Position numbers and translations under genes: made by a program. The notes beneath the pieces are model-generated. The model made no database searches. It saw nothing but the letters and a program-made list of their open reading frames with translations, and was not told where the DNA came from. 40,008 nt of DNA from Microbispora rosea (GTDB lineage: Bacteria; Actinomycetota; Actinomycetes; Streptosporangiales; Streptosporangiaceae), in NCBI RefSeq assembly GCF_900156315.1, contig NZ_FTNI01000049.1, positions 1 to 40,008 of the forward strand. Direction: 5' to 3'. This document shows positions 21,780 through 31,230 of this stretch, one piece after another; position 1 is the first letter of the stretch, and the number at the start of each line of letters is the position of its first letter.

Positions 21780-23078
21780 TCACGCCCGCGCGAGTTCGGC
21801 ACGGGCGGCGGAGGGGGTGAGGATCGCGTGGTACTGCCAGATGATCACCAGGCCGAAGACGCCGTACAGCGCGGCCATGCCCCACGGGGGAAGCACCGAG
21901 CCGACCGTGATGCACAGCGACGCGACCACCAGGGCCACCCGGATGTTGAGGTTGTAGACCGCCATGTAGCGGGTGCGGGACGCGGCCGGGACCATGTCGG
22001 CGAGCAGCGCCTGCCGCACCGGCACGTCCATCAGCTCGCCCACGGTGAGCACCAGCGCGGCCACGAGCAGGACCCAGCCGGTGTCGCTGACCGCCAGCAC
22101 CATGTATCCGGCGGTGAACAGCCCCGCCCCCGCGTACATCCGGACCCGGTCGGGCACCCGGCGCAGCACGAGGTGGGCGACGAGCGCGAGCGCCACGACC
22201 AGCACGGTGTTCTCCGCGCGGAGGATGCCGAGCATCTCCACGCCGTCCACGCGGATCGACCACGAGCCGATCGACAGCAGGTTCTGCGCCGGCAGGTCCC
22301 TGGCCAGCCGTACGCCGATGTAGTTGATCAGCTGCAGCTCGATGGACATGAACAGCGTGGCGGCGACCAGCAGCCGGCCGAAGGCGCGGTCCTGGAGCAC
22401 CAGCCGGTAGCCGTTGGCGAAGTCCCGCAGGATCGATCCGCGCGGCCCGGCCGTCGCGCCGGTCTCCCCGAGCCCCTGCTCGGTCTCCTCCGGCTTGGTC
22501 TCCGCGATGAGGAAGTACGTGGCCGCGGCGATCGCGACCGTGCCCGCGGCGGCCAGGGTCAGCAGCAGCGTGAAGTGCCCGTTGTAGAGGAAGCCGCCGA
22601 GCAGCGCGCCGAAGGCCAGCGCGAGGTTGATCGACCAGTAGTTGATCGTGTAGACGAGCTTGCGGCTCTCGGGGGTCGTGACGTCGAGGATCATCGCGTC
22701 GTTCGCCGGCATCGCGAAGCTCGCGGCGAACTTGTTGACGAGGTAGCCGCAGTAGACGAGCGCCGGGCTGTGCCAGGCGGGCGAGTCGGCGACCGCCATG
22801 AGCGCGAACGTCACGCAGACGCCGGTCTCGCCGAGCAGCAGCGTGCGCCGCCGCCCGCGGGCGTCGGACATGTGCCCGCCCGCCAGCGTGCCCACGACGC
22901 CGAGCACCATGACGGTCACGACCAGCACGCCCGCGACCGCCACGCCGTACTCGAAGGCGAGGTAGATGGCCATGAACGACATGACCATCGAGTCGAGCAG
23001 GCGCTGCAGGAAGCCGACCGCGATGCGGACGCGCAGGTTTGGATGAAGCACTGCCGGGTGGAGAGCGGCCAGGTTCAC
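21780..23078 (-). CDS. MFS exporter
   Basis: A 432-residue major facilitator with about eleven to twelve membrane helices. The loop 2-3 signature reads GGHMSDARGRRRTLL, a close match to the family motif G-x3-D-R-x-G-R-R. The central loop, with ETKPEETEQGLGETG, separates the two six-helix halves. The GTG start at 23078 overlaps the ATP-grasp stop (GTGA), which is strong evidence for one transcript and coupled translation. Within a biosynthetic operon it most likely exports the peptide-like product and gives self-protection. Its overall pattern is that of drug/proton antiporters such as MdtH-like or peptide exporters; the exact substrate cannot be deduced. Confidence 0.88.
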   Translation of the reverse strand: MNLAALHPAVLHPNLRVRIAVGFLQRLLDSMVMSFMAIYLAFEYGVAVAGVLVVTVMVLGVVGTLAGGHMSDARGRRRTLLLGETGVCVTFALMAVADSPAWHSPALVYCGYLVNKFAASFAMPANDAMILDVTTPESRKLVYTINYWSINLALAFGALLGGFLYNGHFTLLLTLAAAGTVAIAAATYFLIAETKPEETEQGLGETGATAGPRGSILRDFANGYRLVLQDRAFGRLLVAATLFMSIELQLINYIGVRLARDLPAQNLLSIGSWSIRVDGVEMLGILRAENTVLVVALALVAHLVLRRVPDRVRMYAGAGLFTAGYMVLAVSDTGWVLLVAALVLTVGELMDVPVRQALLADMVPAASRTRYMAVYNLNIRVALVVASLCITVGSVLPPWGMAALYGVFGLVIIWQYHAILTPSAARAELARA

Positions 23079-24301
23079 GGCGTCACGCCCGCCCCGGCCG
23101 CGACGGGCTCGCCCACCTCGGCCCGTACGAGCGAGTGGACGTGCCGCGCCCGCGCGACGGCCTGCTCCTCGGTCTCCCCCGTCACGACGACGAAGCCGTG
23201 CCGGGTGCGCCAGTCCACCGTCTCCGGGATCCGGTCGCCCGGCCGGAAGGGGAACTCCAGCATGTCGACGAAGTCGAGCGCCCTGGCCTCCTCCACGCCG
23301 GTGACGGCGCGGACCTCGCCGGGGGTCAGGCTGAAGTACGAGATGTGGGCGACCGCACGGCGCTCGACCGTGCCCGGCTCCCTGCCGTCGAGGATCCGGA
23401 ACACGGCCCGCTCGATGTCCAGCCCGGTGGCGAGCTGCACCAGGCGCGGGATCTGGTCGCCGCCGAGCCGCGCCTGCGACTCGACGATGCGGGGGCCGGC
23501 CGCGGTCCAGATGATCTCGGTGTGGGCCGGGCCGGTCTGGTAGCCGGTCAGCCGCAGCATCTCGACCGTCAGCTCCGCCATCGCCGCGGTGTCCGGCCCG
23601 GCCGGCGCGGGGTGCACGTGTCCGGCCTCGACGAACAGCGGCGGCGGGCCGAGCACCTTGCGGGTGACGCCGACCACCTGGTGGCGGCCGTGGTCGCTGA
23701 GCGACTCCACGCTGTATTCGGGACCGCGCAGATACTCCTCCACCAGCACCGGGCCGGCGTAGCCGTACGAGTCGAGCAGCGCGCCCCATTCGGCGACCTG
23801 GCCGGGCTCGCGCAGCAGGTACACGCCCCGGCTGCCGGCCAGCTCGGTCGGCTTGACGACCACGGGGAGGTCGAAGCCGTCGAGCAGGGCGGGCACGTCC
23901 TGCCAGCGCGCCGCGTGGGCGAACCGCACCGGCGACAGGTCGTGCTCGGCGAGCAGCCGGCGCAGCTGGAGCTTGTCGTTGAGCAGTTCGATCGAGCGTG
24001 CGGGGTTGACCGCCTTGCCGAGGTCCTCCGCGATGCGGTAGGTCGCGAGCATGCTCTCCTCGGCCCCGATGTGGTAGACGAGGTCGGCGCCGAAGTCGCG
24101 CACCGCCTGCCGTACGGCCCGGTCGAACGCGGCGGGGTCGCCGAAGTCGGCGAGCACGAAGGCGTCGGCCAGGTCGGCGATGCCGGCCAGATAGTCCGGC
24201 GTCTGCAGGGTGGGATCCCAGACCGCGCAGATCCGGTGCCCCTCCTCACGGGCCTTGATGACGAACGCCCGGTAGGGCATGACCATGACGAGATTGCTCA
24301 C
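23075..24301 (-). CDS. ATP-grasp amino acid (carboxylate-amine) ligase 1
   Basis: A 408-residue ATP-grasp enzyme of the L-amino acid ligase type. It forms an amide bond by activating a carboxylate as an acyl phosphate. The N-terminal Rossmann-like part has YHIGAEESM near 76-84. ATP-binding residues are Lys110 (LLNDK) and Lys150 (VVVKP), with a flexible loop ELAGSRG and LVEEYLRGPEYSVES at about 187-200. Metal-binding and catalytic residues are Glu262 (HTEII) and Glu274 with Arg278 in RIVESQARLGGD. The C-terminal about 90 residues resemble the LAL_C2 domain of BacD-like ligases. The start is a GTG at 24301 with GGGGAGGA upstream. It lies 56 bases after a 31-residue peptide gene and overlaps the MFS gene. 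Substrates could be 4-aminophenylalanine and another amino acid, or the peptide itself. Confidence 0.9.
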   Translation of the reverse strand: MSNLVMVMPYRAFVIKAREEGHRICAVWDPTLQTPDYLAGIADLADAFVLADFGDPAAFDRAVRQAVRDFGADLVYHIGAEESMLATYRIAEDLGKAVNPARSIELLNDKLQLRRLLAEHDLSPVRFAHAARWQDVPALLDGFDLPVVVKPTELAGSRGVYLLREPGQVAEWGALLDSYGYAGPVLVEEYLRGPEYSVESLSDHGRHQVVGVTRKVLGPPPLFVEAGHVHPAPAGPDTAAMAELTVEMLRLTGYQTGPAHTEIIWTAAGPRIVESQARLGGDQIPRLVQLATGLDIERAVFRILDGREPGTVERRAVAHISYFSLTPGEVRAVTGVEEARALDFVDMLEFPFRPGDRIPETVDWRTRHGFVVVTGETEEQAVARARHVHSLVRAEVGEPVAAGAGVTP

Positions 24302-24357
24302 CGGGATCCTCCCCTCTTTCTGCTGGAAGCGGCTGTTGTGCTTTGCGTGGGTCTCGG

Positions 24358-24453
24358 TCAGTAGGGCAGCTCGCGGCCCGACGGGGTGCGGAGGTCGGGC
24401 GCGTTCGACTGGGGCTTCCTGGTCGGCTTGCCGACGCGAATGCGACGTGCCAT
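24358..24453 (-). CDS. 31-residue basic peptide, possible precursor or scaffold
   Basis: A small open frame starting ATG at 24453, with an excellent ribosome site (GGAGGG, six bases before the ATG), ending TGA at 24358. The N-terminus is MARRIRVGKP, the body is rich in Lys, Arg and Pro, and the C-terminus is TPSGRELPY. Twenty-eight of 31 codons end in G or C, which matches real genes of this genome. It has no Cys, no hydrophobic signal and no Gly-Gly cleavage site. It is the first gene of the operon peptide / ATP-grasp / MFS / bicupin. Peptides encoded beside ATP-grasp amino acid ligases are known in pheganomycin-type pathways, where the ligase joins an unusual amino acid to a ribosomal peptide; by analogy this may be a ligation partner. 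It could also be a regulatory leader peptide. Confidence 0.65.
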   Translation of the reverse strand: MARRIRVGKPTRKPQSNAPDLRTPSGRELPY

Positions 24454-24617
24454 CGAAATCCCTCCACATCCCGTACGAGCCGTCTCGCGGGCCCTCTGAC
24501 CAGCACGCTGGCACGCGCGTATGACCGCCACAACGGCCGCGCACCCTAATGACCGGGCCGGATGACGGAAGGGGCATACGGCCTACAACTTTGGTTACGC
24601 CGGGGTGCTACGAAAAT
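24454..24617 (-). promoter_or_regulatory. Promoter region of the peptide/ATP-grasp operon
   Basis: These 164 bases lie between the end of narK (24618) and the peptide start. They hold motif B site 2 (24580-24597) and, at 24542-24551, CACCCTAATG followed closely by ACCGG, a weaker relative of motif A. No -10/-35 pair stands out; CATACG (24518-24523, minus) resembles the -10 of the UbiA promoter. Nothing else is apparent. Confidence 0.4.
24580..24597 (-). promoter_or_regulatory. Motif B site 2 (TAACCAAAGTTGTAGGCC)
   Basis: On the minus strand this 18-base sequence agrees with TATCGAAAGTTGTAGTCC upstream of UbiA at 15 positions and shares an exact ten-base core, AAAGTTGTAG. It lies 127 bases before the peptide start in the same orientation as the gene. 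Shared by two separate operons, it suggests common control. Confidence 0.5.
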
Positions 24618-26114
24618 TCACACTCGGGCGTAGGCGAAGCTCGGCGCTCGGCTCGGCCCGCGCCTCAGGTAGGTCCACCACGTGAGCCCGGCGAGCAGCA
24701 CGTAGGCGCCGACGAAGATCCACAGGGCGGGCAGCGACCAGCCCGCGTGCTCCTGGGCGACGCGGGCCGCGGCGGCTCCGGTGACGCCCTTCATCGCGCT
24801 CGCCGCGTCGGTGCTCGCCAGGCGGAACACCTGCTGGATCAGGAACCCGCCGAACGCGCCGATCGCCCCGGCGATGCCGATCACGGCCGCCGCCCTGCGC
24901 TTGTAGTCCGGCGCGGTCAGCGCCGCGTCGAGACCGCGCCTGGCCGCCTCCCTGCGCCCCAACTCGCCGAAGATCACCGGGATCATCCGGTACGTCGAGC
25001 CGTTGCCCACCCCGGAGCAGGCGAAGACGACCAGGTAGGAGCAGAAGAACAGGCCGAAGTCGTGGCGCATCACCCCGCCCGCCGCCGCGACCGTCGCCAC
25101 CACCATCCCGGCGAAGACGGCCAGCGTGACCCGGGCCCCGCCGTACCGGTCGGACAGCCGTCCCCCGAGCGGCCGGGCGACGGAGCCGACCAGCGCCCCG
25201 ACGAAGCCCAGCCCGGCGAGGTAGTCGCGGATGAACGGATGCTGGGCCAGGAACTCCGGGAACGTCGTCCTGATCACCAGCGGCAGCGCGAAGGAGAACC
25301 CGATGAACGAGCCGAACGTGCCGACGTAGAGCAGCGACACGACCCAGGTCTGCCCGTGCCGCAGCGCCGCGGCGTACGACCGGGGGTCGGCCTTGGCCTC
25401 GGCGAGGCTGTCCATGAACAGCCAGGCGCCGATCCCGGCGATCACGATGAACGGCATCCACACCAGGCCGGCGTACGCGAGGTGGACCCGCGTGCCCGAC
25501 GCCGCCACGGGCACGCCGGCGACGACCACCAGCGGCACCAGGAGCTGCACGACCGCGACGCCGAGGTTGCCGCCGGCCGCGTTGAGGCCGAGCGCGAAGC
25601 CCTTGCGCCGCTCCGGATAGAAGAACGAGATGTTCGCCATCGAGGAGGAGAAGTTGCCGCCGCCGACGCCCGCCACGGCGGCGCAGGCCAGCAGGACCCA
25701 GAACCTCGTGTCGTGGTCCTGCGCGGCCAGCCACCCGCTGGGCACGACGAACGCCAGCAGCGAGGACGGGACCAGCAGCAGCGCCGCCGATATCGTCGTC
25801 CACACCCGGCCGCCGAAGCGCGGCACCGCGAACGTGTACGGGATCCGGATCGCCGCGCCGACCAGGTTGGGCGCGGAGACGAGCCAGAACGACTCCGACA
25901 CGCTCATCGGCAGCCCGGCGGCGGGCAGGCTCAGCACCACCACCGACCACAGCACCCAGATCGCGAAGCCCAGGTGCTCGGTGAAGACCGACAGGATCAG
26001 GTTGCGCCGGGCCACCCGGCGGCCGGTGGTCTCCCAGAACTCCTCGTCCTCCGGGTTCCAGTGGTCGATCCATCCGCGGCCGCGCCGCGCGGCCGCCGTC
26101 GTCGTGTCACTCAT
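24618..26114 (-). CDS. Nitrate/nitrite transporter, NarK/NasA family
   Basis: A 498-residue MFS transporter with twelve membrane helices. The two nitrate-signature segments are visible: GVGGGNFSSSMANISFFYPERRKGFALGLNA after helix 4-5 and GVGNGSTYRMIPVIFGE in the second half; each is Gly-rich with a conserved Asn/Ser pattern. The first helix contains EHLGFAIWVLWSVVV, usual for the family. It takes up nitrate or exchanges it for nitrite. GAGGAGAT lies before the ATG at 26114. It is the last gene of the nitrate assimilation operon, 42 bases after the electron-transfer gene. Confidence 0.93.
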   Translation of the reverse strand: MSDTTTAAARRGRGWIDHWNPEDEEFWETTGRRVARRNLILSVFTEHLGFAIWVLWSVVVLSLPAAGLPMSVSESFWLVSAPNLVGAAIRIPYTFAVPRFGGRVWTTISAALLLVPSSLLAFVVPSGWLAAQDHDTRFWVLLACAAVAGVGGGNFSSSMANISFFYPERRKGFALGLNAAGGNLGVAVVQLLVPLVVVAGVPVAASGTRVHLAYAGLVWMPFIVIAGIGAWLFMDSLAEAKADPRSYAAALRHGQTWVVSLLYVGTFGSFIGFSFALPLVIRTTFPEFLAQHPFIRDYLAGLGFVGALVGSVARPLGGRLSDRYGGARVTLAVFAGMVVATVAAAGGVMRHDFGLFFCSYLVVFACSGVGNGSTYRMIPVIFGELGRREAARRGLDAALTAPDYKRRAAAVIGIAGAIGAFGGFLIQQVFRLASTDAASAMKGVTGAAAARVAQEHAGWSLPALWIFVGAYVLLAGLTWWTYLRRGPSRAPSFAYARV

Positions 26115-26156
26115 GCGGATCTCCTCGTCAGCGTGGTCGTCGTCGGGGTCTCAGGA

Positions 26157-27628
26157 CTAGGCATGCGCCACCCCCGCGGCTTCTTCCTTGTCCGCGCGGG
26201 CGAGCCAGCGGGCGATGCCGCACACCGTGTCGGCGCAGGTGCCGCAGCCCGTGGTCGCCCGGGTGGCCGAGGCGAGCGCGGTCAGGTCGCGGGCTCCGGA
26301 CCGCCACGCGGCGACCAGCCTGTCCTTGCTGACCGCGTTGCAGCGGCACACCACGCTCGTCCCCGGCAGCGCCGCCGCGTCCCCGCCGCCGGGGGCCCCG
26401 CCCTCGCCGTACGGCATGGCCCGCCCGAGCAGCAGCGCGAGCCGGTCGGGCGGCACGGGCAGGCCGCGGTCGTAGTACTGGGTGATCGTGGCGGCGGCGT
26501 CGGGCACGCCGAGCGCGATGGCCCCCGCGACCCGCTCGTCGCGGACGACGAGCTTGGCGTAGCGGCCCCGGGCCGGCTCGCTCAGCCACAGCACCTCGGC
26601 GCGGGGGTCGTCCGGCGCGGCGTGCACGTCGCCGAGCGCGGCCAGGTCCACCCCGCTCGCCTTGAGCCGGGTCACCACCTTCGTGCCGCGGTACGGCGAG
26701 CGCGTGCCGGTGAGCAGCGCGGCCAGCGCGGCGGCCTGCTCCCAGGCGGGCTGCACCAGGCCGGGGACCGTGCCGGGATGCCGGGCGCAGTCGCCGATGG
26801 CGTGGATCAGCGGGTCGCTCGTGCGCAGGTCGTCGTCCACCAGCACGCCGCCGTCGACCGCGAGCCCGGCCGCCGACGCCTGCGCGGTCTGCGGGCGCAC
26901 GCCCGCCGCCACGACGAGGAGGTCGGCCTCGACCAGCCGGCCGTCGTCCAGCTTCAGCCCGTCGCCGGGCAGGTAACGGGCCGCCCGCGAGTTCAGCAGC
27001 ACCCGCACGCCGAGGCCGCGCAGGACCTGCGCGAGCACCTGGCCCGCACCGTCGTCGAGCTGGCGCTCCATCAGGTGGCGGCGCGGATGGACGACGGTGA
27101 CGGTGTTGCCGCGCGCCGCCAGGCCGCGTGCCGCCTCCAGGCCGAGCAGGCCGCCGCCGAGCACGGCCACGCGCACGCCGCCGCGCGCTCCGGCCGCGAT
27201 CGCGGCGCAGTCGTCCAGCGTGCGGAACGTCGCCACGCCGGGGGTGAGACCGCCGTCGTCGCCGGTCAGCCCCTCCACCGGCGGCACCCACGCACGGGCG
27301 CCGGTCGCCAGCACGAGCACGTCGTAGCCGACCCGGGTGCCGTCGTCGAGGGCGACGGCGCGCCCGGCGCGGTCGATCGAGACGACCTCGCGGCCCCGGC
27401 GCACCTCGACGCCGTGCGCGGCGGCCCAGCCCTCCTCCTGCAGCCGCACCGAGTCGGCGGACATCGCGCCCGCCAGCACGTTCGACAGCAGGACCCGGTT
27501 GTACGGCGGGTGCGGCTCGTCGCCGATCGCGACGATCGCGACGCGCTCTCCCGCCGGGTCCCTGCGGCGGATCTCCTCCGCCAGCCGGGCGCCGGCCATG
27601 CCGTACCCGGCGATCACGACCCTGGTTT

Positions 27629-27632
<4 letters not shown>
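26157..27632 (-). CDS. FAD-dependent electron-transfer subunit with BFD-type [2Fe-2S] domain (nitrate reductase NasB-like)
   Basis: A 491-residue pyridine nucleotide-disulphide-type oxidoreductase that passes electrons from NAD(P)H to the nitrate reductase. The N-terminal FAD site is VIAGYGMAGARLAEE, the second nucleotide site AVLGGGLLGLEAARGL, and the flavin-binding HAIGDCA is near 290. The C-terminal 64 residues are a bacterioferritin-associated-ferredoxin-like domain with C429-x-C431 and C463-x2-C466, the full set for a [2Fe-2S] cluster. This resembles NirB's N-terminal half without the siroheme module, so it is not a nitrite reductase itself. The GTG start at 27632 overlaps the nitrate reductase stop (GTGA), showing a coupled operon. 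Confidence 0.9.
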
Positions 27633-29773
<2,141 letters not shown>

Positions 29774-29818
29774 CGCTCCACCTCCTCGACCGGCACTCGT
29801 ACGCAGCCGGGCCTGGTC

Positions 29819-29969
29819 GTGTCCAGTGATCTTTTTCGCCTACTGCGGTCGCCCAGATGGCGCCTCGCCGCGTTCTCGTCGTCGCCCATAGCTCCGCTAT
29901 GGCCTCCTCCTCGGCCTTGCGAGGCATCCACCTGGACGATCCTCGCTACGGCAAAAGATCACGGGACAC
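29819..29969. mobile_element. 151-bp palindromic MITE-like element
   Basis: The outer arms are GTGTCCAGTGATCTTTT (29819-29835) and AAAAGATCACGGGACAC (29953-29969), which pair at 16 of 17 positions. A perfect small palindrome, CCATAGC-TCC-GCTATGG (29886-29902), sits exactly at the geometric centre. Between them, TCGCCCAGATGG (29849-29860) faces TCGTCCAGGTGG on the other arm. The whole element is thus an imperfect stem from end to end. It ends three bases before the DAHP synthase stop codon and 45 bases after the start codon of the nitrate reductase gene. No transposase is present, so it would be a non-autonomous or REP-like repeat. It could also act as a bidirectional terminator. Other copies are expected in the genome. 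Confidence 0.65.
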
Positions 29970-29972
29970 TCC

Positions 29973-31055
29973 CTAGACGACGTCGGGGGTGAGGGCGTCG
30001 TGGATCTCGGAGTAGTCGGCGGCCGGGGCCGGGGCCATCCGGCGGCCGACGCCGAGCGCGAGCATCTCCAGGCGGCTCATCAGCCGGGCGAAGTCCTCGG
30101 GGAGCAGCGCCTGCTTGCCGTCGCACAGCGCCTGCTCGGGCTGGACGTGCACGTCGATCAGCAGGGCGTCGGCGCCCGCCGCGACGGCGGCCAGCGTGAG
30201 CGGCTCGATGAGCTCGGGGATGCCGAGGGAGTGGCTGGGGTCGACCATCACCGGCAGGTGGGTGCGCCGCTTGAGCAGCGCCACCGCCGACAGGTCGAGC
30301 GTGAAGCGGGTGGCCCCCTCGAACGTCCTGATCCCCCGCTCGCACAGCACGAGCTGGTCGTTGCCCTCGGCGAGGATGTATTCGGCGGCGGTGAGCAGTT
30401 CGTCGACCGTGCAGCCGAAGCCGCGCTTGAGCACGGCCGGCATGCCGCTGCGGCCCACCTCGGTCAGCAGCTCGAAGTTCTGCATGTTGCGGGTGCCGAT
30501 CTGGAAGCCGTCGACCACCTCGGCCATCCGGTCGACGTGCCGGGGGTCGACCACCTCGGTGAGGATCGGCAGGCCGGTCTCCTCCCTGGCCTGCGCCAGC
30601 AGGTCCAGGCCCGCCCACTTGAGGCCCTGGAAGGAGTACGGCGTGGTGCGCGGCTTGAACGCGCCGCCGCGCAGGCCGACCGCGCCGTGCCGGGCGGCGG
30701 CCCTGGCCGTGGACATCATCTGCCCGGGGTTCTCGACGGCGCAGGGTCCGGCGAAGACCGCGATGTCCCCGTCCCCGACCACCGCGGAGCCGATGCTCAC
30801 GGCCGTGCCGGCGGGGAACAGCTCGCGCCGGCCGAGCCGGAAGCCGCCGCTCGCCCGTGCCGTCTGCCGCGGCCGGGGCAGGTCGGCCGGGAGGGGCAGC
30901 AGGGTGCCGGGCCCCTGCGCCACCATCACGTCCGCCCCGCCCAGACGGTACGTCGTGGTCGTGGTGCCGGTGGAGTCGAAGTGCTGGGCCCACCCGGCGA
31001 TCCCGGACGGATCGATCGTCGAGTCGAACACCAGCAACAGCTCGGCGTCAGTCAT
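29973..31055 (-). CDS. DAHP synthase, type I beta (first enzyme of the shikimate pathway)
   Basis: A 360-residue 3-deoxy-D-arabino-heptulosonate-7-phosphate synthase of the Thermotoga-like class, related to KDO8P synthase. An N-terminal ferredoxin-like regulatory segment (about 1-75) precedes the barrel. Active-site motifs are FAGPCAVENPGQM, RGGAFKPRTTPYSFQG, the PEP-binding KRGFGCT and DPSHSLG, with the metal-site Cys in GPC. Actinomycetes normally use a type II enzyme for aromatic amino acids, so an extra type I enzyme beside pap genes suggests dedicated shikimate flux. GGAGAA precedes the ATG at 31055. It is the last gene of the pap operon, separated from the ligase gene by 175 bases that include a strong hairpin. 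Confidence 0.93.
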   Translation of the reverse strand: MTDAELLLVFDSTIDPSGIAGWAQHFDSTGTTTTTYRLGGADVMVAQGPGTLLPLPADLPRPRQTARASGGFRLGRRELFPAGTAVSIGSAVVGDGDIAVFAGPCAVENPGQMMSTARAAARHGAVGLRGGAFKPRTTPYSFQGLKWAGLDLLAQAREETGLPILTEVVDPRHVDRMAEVVDGFQIGTRNMQNFELLTEVGRSGMPAVLKRGFGCTVDELLTAAEYILAEGNDQLVLCERGIRTFEGATRFTLDLSAVALLKRRTHLPVMVDPSHSLGIPELIEPLTLAAVAAGADALLIDVHVQPEQALCDGKQALLPEDFARLMSRLEMLALGVGRRMAPAPAADYSEIHDALTPDVV

Positions 31056-31122
31056 GGCAGTTCTCCACATCCGTGTGGTCGGGTCTTCGTGGTGTCGGGG
31101 CGGCGGGGTCGTCCGCGTGTGC

Positions 31123-31163
31123 GCCGCCGGGCCGGTTCTTGGGGGGAACTCCGGCCCGGCGGC
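31123..31163. terminator. Perfect 13-bp hairpin between the AMP-ligase and DAHP synthase genes
   Basis: GCCGCCGGGCCGG (31123-31135) pairs with CCGGCCCGGCGGC (31151-31163) around a 15-base loop. Both flanking genes are on the minus strand, so the hairpin probably ends or attenuates most papB-to-ligase transcription before the DAHP synthase gene. Confidence 0.6.
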
Positions 31164-31230
31164 GCGGATCGGTGCGGATCGCCGTTGATCCGCGTGCGGG
31201 TGGCGGGATCGGGGCGTCGGCAGGGCGGGA

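Noticed and set aside
24358..24453. Peptide as a LysW-like amino-group carrier protein or a graspetide precursor
   Set aside because: It lacks the acidic C-terminal EDWGE of LysW-type carriers and the Thr/Glu-rich core of graspetides, and the adjacent ligase resembles free amino acid ligases rather than those partners.
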